20,633 bases of DNA from CAZIPZ01 sp964541075 (lineage in GTDB: Bacteria; Acidobacteriota; Terriglobia; 20CM-2-55-15): assembly GCA_964541075.1 (NCBI GenBank), contig CAZIPZ010000054.1, forward strand, positions 1 to 20,633, read 5' to 3'. Positions within the stretch are counted from its first letter, which is position 1. Every line of letters begins with the position of its first letter. The position numbers and the translations under genes are program-made. Shown one piece after another: positions 6,828 to 14,682 of this stretch. The notes under the pieces are model-generated. The model did not search any database. It saw only the letters and a program-made list of their open reading frames with translations, and was not told where the DNA came from.

Positions 6828-8339
6828 TCAGCGGGTGATCATTTGGTAGTTGAAGTAAGCAACTCGGTCCCGGCCACCTTTCTTTGCGACGTACAGAGCC
6901 TGATCCGCGACACGAATGAGGTCTTCTTTGGTGAGAGCATTGATTGGAAAATTGGAGACGCCGATTGATGCTGTAATGTTGCCGATTCCGGAAAATTGTT
7001 CAGCTCCAATCCGCTCCCGGATGCGATCCGCCACCTGAACAGCGCCGGGCAAAGGCGTCTCGGGCAGAATCACGGTGAATTCCTCGCCTCCGTAACGCGC
7101 AGCGAAATCGATTTCCCTGCAACTTGTTCGAATCGTTTCTGCAACAGTTCGAATCACCAGGTCTCCGCTCGGATGTCCAAAACGATCGTTGACCTCCTTT
7201 AAGAAGTCCAAGTCGATGATAAGCAGCGACAGAGTATGGTTGTGGCGTTGCGCCCTGCCAAACTCCACGGAGAGAGTCGATTGGAAAAATCGATGATTTG
7301 GAAGACCCGTTAAATAGTCGGTTCTCGCACGATGTTCAACCTCCTCAAAGAGCTGCGCATTCCGGAGCGCATTCGCCGCTGTGCTGGCCAAGACTTCAAA
7401 GAAGCGATGATTGGCATCCGACAATTGACGCAGCGGCGCCGAACGAACGCAAATCACTCCAAGAATTGCGTCCTGAGCAATCATGGGCGCAGCAATGATT
7501 CCCTTGTGTTTTTCATCATTCGGAATAAACACCAGCGCGCGATCCTTGTATGCCGTCTGTACCGCCGGATACTCATTGACATCAATTTCTACATTCCTCA
7601 ACTGGGGATCCGAAGACTGGACGAGCATCTGTCCGGTTTGCCTTTCTGAATCGAGGCGAATGACAGAACATTCCGCCGCCCTCAGCATTTCACACAGGCG
7701 GGACACAACAGCCAATAGAACTTCGTCACTCTTCAGCGACGACGACAGAGCCCGCGTGATATGCGACATCACCTCAGCGTTTCGGTTTTCTTCCAGGAGA
7801 GCCGCGGAGAGCTTCGCATTGTCCTTCAGCCTGTCCGACAAGAAAATGTAGAAGACCGAAACGACGAAAAAAAGCGCGAGCGTCAAGAATCGCTCAATGT
7901 CTACGTCCACCTGGGAGCGAAAAAGCCGAAAGTAAACGAAAGTTCCATACAGAAGGCTCACCACGAACAGCGAAAACAAAACCAAGCGAAGGTCCCGCCA
8001 CAGCAAAGCAAGTACAAATACAGCCAGCAGGGCCACATAAAGGTATGTTTCGGGCCCACGCAAGAGGTAGAAGGCGCCGGAAACGAAAACAAGGTCCATC
8101 CCGGCAATAACCTTTTGAACGTTCGGAAGCTCGAAACTTCGTCCGGGAATGAGACTGATGGCAATATTTGAAAACGTAAAAGCCAGCACGTATACGAAGA
8201 CGAGCAAAAAATTCGGTTGGCTCAGATAGCTGAATAGAGTCAAGTAGGAGGCCAGAATTATAAGAAGCCACCGCAGCGATAGATGCGCCCTGCGATGTTC
8301 CGTCGGAAGATGAAGTTCCAGCTTGTCGTCTGTTGGCAT
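6828..8339 (-). CDS. Membrane-bound diguanylate cyclase (MASE-like TM region, GAF, GGDEF)
   Basis: The protein makes the second messenger cyclic di-GMP from two GTP. Of its 503 residues, about 20-170 hold five or six hydrophobic spans that form an integral membrane sensor without a large periplasmic loop. About 190-330 form a GAF domain, and 335-500 are the GGDEF domain. The active-site motif is R-Y-G-G-E-E-F (GGEEF at 417-421), so catalysis is expected. Nine residues upstream, R-E-I-D (408-411) fits the RxxD inhibitory site, so product feedback inhibition is likely. D-Y-L-T-G-L-P-N-H-R and the D-L-D-F-L-K-E-V-N-D metal and substrate residues are intact. No EAL or HD-GYP phosphodiesterase is nearby. 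The ATG at 8339 faces the FAH-family gene across a 132-bp divergent intergenic region. Confidence 0.93.
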   Translation of the reverse strand: MPTDDKLELHLPTEHRRAHLSLRWLLIILASYLTLFSYLSQPNFLLVFVYVLAFTFSNIAISLIPGRSFELPNVQKVIAGMDLVFVSGAFYLLRGPETYLYVALLAVFVLALLWRDLRLVLFSLFVVSLLYGTFVYFRLFRSQVDVDIERFLTLALFFVVSVFYIFLSDRLKDNAKLSAALLEENRNAEVMSHITRALSSSLKSDEVLLAVVSRLCEMLRAAECSVIRLDSERQTGQMLVQSSDPQLRNVEIDVNEYPAVQTAYKDRALVFIPNDEKHKGIIAAPMIAQDAILGVICVRSAPLRQLSDANHRFFEVLASTAANALRNAQLFEEVEHRARTDYLTGLPNHRFFQSTLSVEFGRAQRHNHTLSLLIIDLDFLKEVNDRFGHPSGDLVIRTVAETIRTSCREIDFAARYGGEEFTVILPETPLPGAVQVADRIRERIGAEQFSGIGNITASIGVSNFPINALTKEDLIRVADQALYVAKKGGRDRVAYFNYQMITR

Positions 8340-8471
8340 TACTGGCCTGTCGATATTCGACGTATGAAATTGTCGATCATGGTCAGACGATTTTTTGGAA
8401 TGTCCAGCTCGGCCGCATTGAGTCTAAAATCAATCGCTGGTGAATTTACGGGATTCTAACAGGAGGGCTGG
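8340..8471. promoter_or_regulatory. Divergent intergenic region between the GGDEF and FAH-family genes
   Basis: This 132-bp region must carry the start signals of two diverging genes. On the + strand an imperfect TTGAGT at 8418 lies 17 bp before TGAATT, a poor sigma-70 match. AGGAGG at 8461-8466 is a strong ribosome binding site placed five bases before TTG 8472. No clear operator repeat was found. Confidence 0.35.
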
Positions 8472-9380
8472 TTGAAATTCATGAACTTTTCACGGAAGAG
8501 CGCCCCTTCCGTTGTCCGGATCGGTTCGGTTTTCGGCGATAGCTGTTTCGACGTAACAAAAGCGATCGGGGACGACCTCCTGGAATTTCCACGCGTCGTA
8601 TTCACACTCGAAGAAGTGCTTCATGTAAAGGACGGCCTCTCGTCGCTTGAAGAGCAGCTTCGCACACTTCAGCGATCGTCAAGCGGCATCCATACGTTTT
8701 TGTTCCAACTTTCCGAGGCAACAATTCACGCACCCCTTACACGTCCCAAAAAATTGCTCGGAGTCGGTCTAAATTACAAAGATCATGCCGCGGAAATAAA
8801 AGCAGCAATTCCCAAGGAGCCTCTTCTGTTCGGAATGTATTCGAACGCAATCATCGGCCCCGAACAGGCCATCGTACTTCCACAAATGAGCAGGCAGGTT
8901 GACTACGAGGCAGAGCTTGCCGTTGTCATTGGAAGACGCGCGCGTCATGTTCCCGTTGAAACGGCTCTCGATTTCGTCGCCGGTTACACGATCGTGAACG
9001 ATGTTTCTGCGCGCGATCTGCAGTTCTCCGATAGCCAATGGCTCCGCGCAAAATCGTTTGATACGTTCGCACCGCTAGGACCATATTTGGTGACGAAGGA
9101 AGCCCTAGGCGACGCAGGCGACCTCGATATCGAACTGCGCTTAAATGGGGTAACCCTCCAGAAGTCGAACACACGGAACCTCATTTTTAAGGTGGCGGAC
9201 CTCGTGTCCTACATTTCCAGAGTGATGACCCTGGAAATTGGAGACGTGATCGCAACTGGAACGCCGGGCGGCGTGGGCTTCGCGAGAAACCCTCAGGTCT
9301 TCATGAAGCCCGGAGATGTGGTCGAGATAGAAATCGAAGGAATAGGAATTCTTAGGAATCCTGTAGTTGATTTCGACTGA
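8472..9380 (+). CDS. Fumarylacetoacetate hydrolase family protein
   Basis: A 302-residue cytoplasmic enzyme of the FAH superfamily, whose members hydrolyse, isomerise or decarboxylate beta-diketo or 2-hydroxy-muconate-type acids in catabolism of aromatic compounds and amino acids. The FAH domain spans about 90-298, with G-L-N-Y-K-D-H-A (99-106), the metal-binding glutamates in D-Y-E-A-E-L-A (Glu146, Glu148), N-D-V-S-A-R-D (Asp177), R-A-K-S-F-D (Lys194) and G-T-P-G-G-V-G near the end. Residues 1-85 form the smaller N-terminal domain. The chosen start is TTG 8472, five bases after a perfect AGGAGG. The ATG at 8481 is 14 bases from it and less well placed. No pathway partner is adjacent, so the substrate is unknown. 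The 3' end overlaps the convergent histidine kinase gene by 29 bp. Confidence 0.9.
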   Translation: MKFMNFSRKSAPSVVRIGSVFGDSCFDVTKAIGDDLLEFPRVVFTLEEVLHVKDGLSSLEEQLRTLQRSSSGIHTFLFQLSEATIHAPLTRPKKLLGVGLNYKDHAAEIKAAIPKEPLLFGMYSNAIIGPEQAIVLPQMSRQVDYEAELAVVIGRRARHVPVETALDFVAGYTIVNDVSARDLQFSDSQWLRAKSFDTFAPLGPYLVTKEALGDAGDLDIELRLNGVTLQKSNTRNLIFKVADLVSYISRVMTLEIGDVIATGTPGGVGFARNPQVFMKPGDVVEIEIEGIGILRNPVVDFD

Positions 9381-10820
9381 CCAGGCTTTCCACAGCGTCC
9401 ACCAGATCCTGAATCCGGAAGGGTTTTCGAATAAACCTTACTCCCTCCTGCATAAAGAAGCGCTTCGTCTGGGCATTCACCACATCGCCCGTTACGAACA
9501 AAAATCGATGCTGCAGTTCCGGATTTAACGACTCAATGAGCCGGTAAAGCCGCTGACCACTGATGCCCGGCATACGCTGATCGCATACAATCGCGTCAAA
9601 GTGCACCTGCTTCAATTTTTCAAGCGCGTCGGCGCCGGAATACGCCAGTTCGACCCGAGCACCCTGGCGGGTCAACACATCGAACATCAACTCCGTGATG
9701 TGAACTTCATCGTCGATGACAAGGATCGATTTTCCTCGAATAGCGGCGCCGATGGAACTCTTGATCGGTCTTATCTGCTCTCGGACGGCTTCATGGCGAA
9801 TGGGAAGCTCAATGGTGAACGTCGAGCCCGTTCCGAACGTGCTCCAGGCGTAGAGTTCCCCTCCATGGTCCTTGACGATCTCCGCACAGATGCTCAAGCC
9901 AAGCCCTGTGCCGCGATGCTTCTCTTTTGTCGTGAAGAACGGATCGAATATTCGAGCCATATCCCGGGCGTGAATGCCGCTGCCGTTGTCGGTGACACTG
10001 ACTTGGAGGCGGCCGCCCTCAACCGCCGAGCGAATATGTACGCGGCCCGGCCGGCGCTGAACATCCTCAATCGCATCTTCGGCATTGACCAGCAGATTGA
10101 GCAATACCTGCTCCAATTGATGCGGATCTNNNNNNNNNNGCTGGATCATTTGTTCGACCGAGAATTCTCGCAGCATCCGCAGGCGAGCGGCAGTTCGTCC
10201 AGCAGATCGACCGTCACCGTAATGTTGTCGACGCTGTCCTGATATTCGCGAAGCTGAACGACGTTTCGAACAGCGTCGTTCAGGTCAAACGCAACTCTTT
10301 TAGGCTCGGTCTTGGAAGCGAGGCTCAGGAAATTCTGAACAATTCTCCCGGCGCGTTCCGCCTGAATGAGAATGACCTCCATCATCCGTCGAGTTGATGA
10401 ATCGAGCTCGGCTTTGCTCACCAGCTGCGCATAGCCGAGAATCCCAGCCAACGGATTGTTCAGCTCGTGCGCAACACCGGATACAAGCCGTCCGATTGCG
10501 GCCATCTTTTCCAGATGCACCAGCTGCCTTCTTAGCTGCACCTCATTCGTTATTTCAGCTGCATAGAAAATGTTCATACCCTGATCATTCAAGGGCAGGG
10601 TTTCGAGGTCAAAAATTCCGCGGCCCGGAACTTCGACTTCATGCTGTGGCAGGGTCTGAACGTTTTGAATATTAGGAAACAGCTCGTTGAACGCTGAATT
10701 GCTTAAGACGACTCCGCCGTCTTCATCAGTGATGGCGACGGGAACTGGAATCAAAGCGAAAAGAGTGGTGACGAGCTGTTTTGGGTCCAATGCGAGGCCT
10801 GTACCTTCCTTGGTCATCAT
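9352..10820 (-). CDS. Hybrid histidine kinase (PAS-HisKA-HATPase-REC), broken by a scaffold gap
   Basis: A soluble hybrid sensor kinase with no membrane span. The N-terminal PAS-like domain covers about 15-95. The HisKA dimer domain has the phospho-accepting His118 in V-A-H-E-L-N-N-P. The HATPase domain contains V-L-L-N-L-L-V-N-A-E-D-A-I, D-N-G-S-G-I and G-T-G-L-G-L-S, and a C-terminal receiver domain carries the phospho-acceptor Asp in V-C-D-Q-R-M-P-G. As written, the frame runs into TGA at 10146-10148 just before ten N (10130-10139) and resumes in another frame. Joining residue Gly215 (codon 10178-10176) to the GAT at 10128 gives L-A-C-G-D-P-H-Q-L-E-Q, the normal start of this ATPase domain, and a 473-residue protein. 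I therefore treat this as one gene. AAGGGAG lies six bases before the second ATG (10817) and three before the first (10820), so the start may be 10817. Confidence 0.87.
10130..10139. other. Run of ten N (scaffold gap) inside the hybrid kinase gene
   Basis: Ten consecutive undetermined bases mark a join of two contigs. The neighbouring 36 bases (10140-10175) do not fit the kinase reading frame and are probably bad contig-end sequence. Confidence 0.98.
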
Positions 10821-11025
10821 GTGCTCCCTTCATGGGGACTTCTCTGAGACGGGCCGAATTGTCTTAGGAGGGCATCATCAATGCAACAAAAAAACTGTAT
10901 TTTCTAGAAAGTCAACCGCACTCCATTTGCGGTATCCAAAATTCAAAAAAAACCTGTGCTTAGCCCTCGAAAACGATCGACGCCGCCACATCCAAAAACG
11001 CTGACGCGGCGAGCATCAGAGACTC
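10821..11025. promoter_or_regulatory. 205-bp intergenic region upstream of the hybrid kinase
   Basis: It separates the end of the TIGR02757 gene from the start of the hybrid kinase (both -), so it should hold a terminator and the kinase promoter. On the minus strand a 6-bp GC stem (11011-11006 with 10986-10981, 19-base loop) is followed within a few bases by TTTT, a weak terminator candidate. A 5-bp stem (10915-10919 with 10929-10933), a perfect TTTCTAGAAA palindrome (10901-10910) and several A runs are also present. A minus-strand TTGACT at 10915-10910 looks like a -35 box but has no good -10 at the right distance. Confidence 0.35.
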
Positions 11026-11880
11026 TCACAACCTGCATACAGCCTGGATTGGGCACTTTCCGCACTTCCGAAGATCCCTCTTCCTTGGACAATCTCCGGC
11101 AATTCCCAAATGGCACAATGCAAAGTCGTACCGCAACGGATCATCGAAATGCAATTTCGACAAACTCCGCGTAATGTCGACCGCCATCGACCACCCTGGA
11201 GTCCGCATGTCGGTGAGACCGATGTAGCTCGAGATTCGTGCGATGTGCGTGTCCAGTGGAATGACGAGCTGTCTTGGCGCGACCCTCGTCCAGACGCCGC
11301 AATCGATACCGTCCTCGGGCCGGACCATCCACCGCAAATAAAGATTCAGGCGCTTGCATGCACTTCGATGCGAAGGCGCCGGAAATAGATAGTGGACGCC
11401 CAGGCGCCGCTTCAACTCTCCTTTTGGATAAAACTGCTCGTGCCCATATCCCAGGAGCGTCTCTGAAAAACGATCGAGCGCACTGCCGACATTCGAGTCC
11501 TGCTGCGAAAGCCCCGCTGCAAACGCGCCTTCAAACGACCCATGGTCCTCAAGAGTCCGCCTCATGATCCAGAACAAAACTCCAAGGTCGCGGGCGGTGT
11601 TGAAGCGATGATAGAACCTATCGAGCTTGCGGGCGTCGCTGGAGAGATCGAATCCGGCGATAAACTCCCTCGGCTTTGGTCCCAGATAATCTGCAATTTG
11701 TCGAACTGTTCTCAGTACGATTTTGACGTTGCCGTAAGCGAAGACGGCGGCGAGCAAGCCGACGATTTCGCGATCCGCCGGGTTGTCGTAAATGCGGACG
11801 AATTGCACCGGATCGTTGGCAAGATGGCTTTGTTTGGGAAAATTTTCAAGGAAGGCGTCCAGATGGCGCTTCAGCAGCAT
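11026..11880 (-). CDS. TIGR02757 (DUF2400) family protein
   Basis: A 284-residue cytoplasmic protein of a conserved family with no established function, distantly resembling HhH-GPD DNA glycosylases. Family landmarks are D-P-V-Q-F-V-R near the start, the G-L-L-A-A-V-F-A-Y-G-N block, K-R-L-N-L-Y-L-R-W-M-V-R and L-V-I-P-L-D-T-H-I-A-R-I. The C terminus has four cysteines spaced C-x8-C-x2-C-x5-C, like the iron-sulfur loop of endonuclease III, so an Fe-S cluster is plausible but inferred. I chose ATG 11880 because homologues begin close to this point; a GTG at 11928 in the same frame, ten bases after the FecR stop, would add 16 residues. It is last in a same-strand row behind the FecR gene, so it may be co-transcribed with it without sharing its function. 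Confidence 0.82.
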   Translation of the reverse strand: MLLKRHLDAFLENFPKQSHLANDPVQFVRIYDNPADREIVGLLAAVFAYGNVKIVLRTVRQIADYLGPKPREFIAGFDLSSDARKLDRFYHRFNTARDLGVLFWIMRRTLEDHGSFEGAFAAGLSQQDSNVGSALDRFSETLLGYGHEQFYPKGELKRRLGVHYLFPAPSHRSACKRLNLYLRWMVRPEDGIDCGVWTRVAPRQLVIPLDTHIARISSYIGLTDMRTPGWSMAVDITRSLSKLHFDDPLRYDFALCHLGIAGDCPRKRDLRKCGKCPIQAVCRL

Positions 11881-11937
11881 GGAAGGGATAAAACGTGGAC
11901 GCGAGCCGAAGCCCGCGTCTGTAACCACATTTAGAGC

Positions 11938-12702
11938 TTACCGGGGAAAGCTCAGAGTCGGCTTGCTGCGAAAAACGTCGCTACTGGTTCCGGATGCCGG
12001 AGTCCGCGAGTCCGGAATGCGATTCCGCCGGTCATTATCCAAGGCAATCACGCCGCCGGAGGCTGCACCTGAGGGCGCGGCGGAGTCCGGCACGTTCTTT
12101 CGAACAAGCCGTACAACGCGGTTTCTCACCAGGGCCTCATCATTATTAACGGGCGGCAGCGGATATTCACCGGGCCGCACCAATGTCTTGCGACCTTCAT
12201 CAAGAACCACTTCACGGTCGGAAAGACCGGCCGTCTCAACACTCACGCGTCCTTCCAGGCAACGAATCTCCGTAATTTGAGCCTCATCGACGCTAACCTC
12301 AAATATCGTGCCGCGCACCGCGATCAGCGCTGTGGGTGTGGTTACGCGGTAGGGATTGGGTTTCCCGCCCAGCCGCTGGATATAAAAACGAACCTTGCCC
12401 AGCATCATGTTCACGAGGCTTCTTAGATTCGGGGCCATGAAGTCGTCGATGGTCAGAGCCGAGTTCTCTGAAACAACCATGTAAGATCCATCGCCCAACT
12501 CGAGCATCAGCGTTCCGCCAGGACCGGTGCGGACTTCATCGCCGATCTGTACGCTTTTAGCAGCTGTCAAAGGAGCGAATTTCAAACCCGTTTGGGCTTT
12601 CCACTCCACTGGACCATAAACCGATGAAACCTTCATTGCTCCTTGCGCCAGCACGGCCGACGGAAGCAGAAGCAATAGAAGAACCGGCAGAAATTTTCTC
12701 AT
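11938..12702 (-). CDS. FecR-domain exported protein
   Basis: A 254-residue protein with a clear Sec signal peptide (M-R-K-F then a Leu-rich core, cleavage after the L-A at about 18-19) and a FecR domain. Its two hallmark blocks are E-V-R-T-G-P-G-G-T-L-M-L-E-L-G-D-G-S and V-T-T-P-T-A-L-I-A-V-R-G-T-I-F-E-V. FecR domains act in the periplasm or on the cell surface; in the ferric-citrate system one relays a signal to an anti-sigma pathway, but many stand-alone exported FecR proteins have no known role. There is no membrane anchor near the C terminus, which is polar and Pro/Ser/Arg-rich. A good ribosome binding site (AAGGGG) lies five bases upstream, and the start overlaps the preceding stop by ATGA. 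Its placement behind a CHASE2 kinase and its regulator suggests an envelope-signalling or structural target. Confidence 0.87.
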   Translation of the reverse strand: MRKFLPVLLLLLLPSAVLAQGAMKVSSVYGPVEWKAQTGLKFAPLTAAKSVQIGDEVRTGPGGTLMLELGDGSYMVVSENSALTIDDFMAPNLRSLVNMMLGKVRFYIQRLGGKPNPYRVTTPTALIAVRGTIFEVSVDEAQITEIRCLEGRVSVETAGLSDREVVLDEGRKTLVRPGEYPLPPVNNDEALVRNRVVRLVRKNVPDSAAPSGAASGGVIALDNDRRNRIPDSRTPASGTSSDVFRSKPTLSFPR

Positions 12703-13280
12703 TTTTCCCCTTTTGCCAGGGCGCTCGAATCCACATGGATCTTGGTCGAGCCTGGAACGTCAATGCGGCGGAAATCCAATGCTTCCTGGAACAACCCAAA
12801 GCCGCTTCCCAGATCAGGCAATGGATGAACTCGTCGAGACGCCCGGAGCCGATCAAATATTCGCGAGTTCACTTCGCGTTCCGCCTTGTTTAGAAGATTT
12901 TCCAACGAATGAACCATTTTCTCGCAGTTCATTCCCGCCTTCTCGGCATATAACCCGAAATCGCGCCGAGCATCCTCTTTTGTCAGTTCCGCAAAACTGC
13001 GGCCTGTCGTCGCCTGAATGTAAGCAAGAGCGGCGGTTTCTCCCCATGTGATGGAGTGCTTTTCCGCCCAGCGCATTTCATCCGAGCGAACGCCGTACTC
13101 GCTTTCAATCAGATTCGCCAATTGAGCAGCGCCTTCAGAATCGACCGCCTGCCGATTAAGCTTCGCGATGGTGTTGGCGAGCGTCACAGTCAACGCGTCG
13201 CGACCTCCCCCCGCGAAAACGGGAGCAGCCGAAAAGAATGCGCAAATCAGAAGACCGAGAATGGTTCTTCGTACAGCCAT
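12699..13280 (-). CDS. Exported protein of unknown function in the CHASE2/FecR cluster
   Basis: I do not recognise this 193-residue protein. Residues 1-23 are a Sec signal peptide (M-A-V-R-R-T, hydrophobic core, A-P-V-F-A). The mature part looks helical and starts G-G-G-R. It contains H-S-I-T-W-G-E-T-A-A-L-A-Y-I followed by Q-A-T-T-G-R-S-F-A-E-L, a pattern of W-G-E plus T-G-x-S seen in small exported proteins of unknown function. It also has a single mature Cys (G-M-N-C-E-K) and a basic segment, R-L-R-A-S-R-R. There is no membrane anchor. I chose ATG 13280 because it starts exactly at the signal peptide; the open frame continues upstream to 13370 inside the regulator gene. It lies 28 bp after the response regulator stop and overlaps the FecR start by four bases, which implies translational coupling with FecR and a shared role in the envelope. 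Confidence 0.78.
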   Translation of the reverse strand: MAVRRTILGLLICAFFSAAPVFAGGGRDALTVTLANTIAKLNRQAVDSEGAAQLANLIESEYGVRSDEMRWAEKHSITWGETAALAYIQATTGRSFAELTKEDARRDFGLYAEKAGMNCEKMVHSLENLLNKAEREVNSRIFDRLRASRRVHPLPDLGSGFGLFQEALDFRRIDVPGSTKIHVDSSALAKGEK

Positions 13281-13308
13281 ATACTCTAAACCGCGGCCTA
13301 TCTTATAT

Positions 13309-14679
13309 CTAGATCTCACCGAAATCAATGCCAAGCCGCTTCGCCTTGTTGTAGAGAGAGCGCCGCTCAATGCCCAGAATTTCAGCAGCTTTCTTCTTGT
13401 TACCTCCGGTTTCTCTCAAAATCCGGATAATATGCTCCTTCTCCATCTGATCCAGAGAAGCACTGTCGACACGGTCCGCTTGGACGACAACAGGTTCCTT
13501 TGAGTCCGGGTCACCCAACTCCAGTTCATCGGCTTGGATAACGCCGGTGTCGTTGAACGTTACGGCGCGCTCCAACGCGTTCTTCAGTTCGCGGACGTTG
13601 CCGGGCCATGGATAGGCCTTCATTGCCTGAACCGCCGATGTCGCCAGCCGTGCGCCCTTGCCATGCTTTTCGGCGAACACCTTCAAATAGTGGGCTGCGA
13701 GCAGCGGAATATCCTCGGGTCGCTCTCTCAGGGGCGGCAGCGCAATGGTGAAAACGTTCAGCCGGTGAAATAAGTCCTCGCGAAACTGGTTGTTCTTCAC
13801 CATTTCGCGCAGATCTCTGTTGGTGGCCGCGATCATTCGGATGTCGACCTGGATCGTTTCGTTCGATCCTACGCGGCGAACCTCACGTTCCTGAATCACC
13901 CGCAGAAGTTTCACCTGAAAGCTTAGCGACGTCTCTGAAATCTCATCAAGAAACACCACGCCGCCGGCAGCGTTTTCCAAGAGTCCCTTCCGCGTGCCGG
14001 CGGCGCCGGTGAATGCTCCTCGTTCATGACCGAAAAGTTCACTCTCGAGAAGAGTCTCAGTCAGCGCGCCGCAGTTGATCACCACAAACGGTCCCGAAGA
14101 GCGGGCGCTGTTGGCATGAAGAGCGCGAGCGATCAGCTCTTTTCCGGACCCGCTCTCACCGACGACAAGGACCGGCGCTTCGATCCGGGCGATCTTCGCG
14201 AGCTTCTTATAAATACCCACCATCTTCGGACTCGTCCCGATGATTTCGGTGGCTTCCGGAAGCGGGTCCATTGTCCAGGAGCCGGCGCCTGATGTTTGCA
14301 CAAGCCTGAATTTCTCCTCGATACGATGGATAATGCCCAACATGTCGTCCACCACAAAGGGCTTGCTGATGTAATCGAAGGCTCCATTGCGAACCGCCCG
14401 GACAGCGGTTTCCAGGGAGCCGTGCGCAGTCATGATAATGACTTCCGACTCCGGGCTGATGCGTTTCATTTCTTCCAAGAGTTCAAGGCCGGAGTCGTCG
14501 CCGAGATAGATGTCGCTGATGAGAATGTCGTACCGTTCCTGCTTTATGGCCTCGCGGGCGTCCTCCCCCCTGGTCGCCAGGCGAAACGGATATGCTTCCA
14601 TTTCCAGAATGGATCCCATCAGTTTGCAGATCGACTTGTCGTCGTCGACTACGAGAATCTTGGGCTTGGTGACGCTCAC
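13309..14679 (-). CDS. Sigma-54-dependent response regulator, NtrC class (REC-AAA+-Fis HTH)
   Basis: A 456-residue cytoplasmic transcription activator that, once phosphorylated, uses ATP to open promoters bound by sigma-54 RNA polymerase. The receiver domain (6-120) has acidic pocket Asp12/Asp13, phospho-acceptor Asp56, Thr84 and Lys106. The AAA+ domain (about 146-380) has Walker A G-E-S-G-S-G-K-E (174-181), the sigma-54 contact loop G-A-F-T-G-A (221-226) and Walker B V-V-F-L-D-E (241-246). A Fis-type helix-turn-helix spans 416-450. All key residues are intact. The start is GTG 14679, three bases after the stop of the CHASE2 kinase gene, its obvious partner. Target promoters are not identified; the exported protein and FecR genes immediately downstream, or the divergent transporter, are candidates by position. 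Confidence 0.96.
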   Translation of the reverse strand: MSVTKPKILVVDDDKSICKLMGSILEMEAYPFRLATRGEDAREAIKQERYDILISDIYLGDDSGLELLEEMKRISPESEVIIMTAHGSLETAVRAVRNGAFDYISKPFVVDDMLGIIHRIEEKFRLVQTSGAGSWTMDPLPEATEIIGTSPKMVGIYKKLAKIARIEAPVLVVGESGSGKELIARALHANSARSSGPFVVINCGALTETLLESELFGHERGAFTGAAGTRKGLLENAAGGVVFLDEISETSLSFQVKLLRVIQEREVRRVGSNETIQVDIRMIAATNRDLREMVKNNQFREDLFHRLNVFTIALPPLRERPEDIPLLAAHYLKVFAEKHGKGARLATSAVQAMKAYPWPGNVRELKNALERAVTFNDTGVIQADELELGDPDSKEPVVVQADRVDSASLDQMEKEHIIRILRETGGNKKKAAEILGIERRSLYNKAKRLGIDFGEI

Positions 14680-14682
14680 ACT

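Noticed and set aside
8418..8446. TTGAGT-17-TGAATT as the promoter of the FAH-family gene
   Set aside because: The -10 matches at only three of six positions; not strong enough to annotate as a separate site.
10146..10176. A separate short start of the ATPase half of the hybrid kinase (M-L-R-E-F-S-V-E-Q-M-I-Q)
   Set aside because: Those residues come from the suspect 36 bases at the contig end; the join that skips them gives a better protein.
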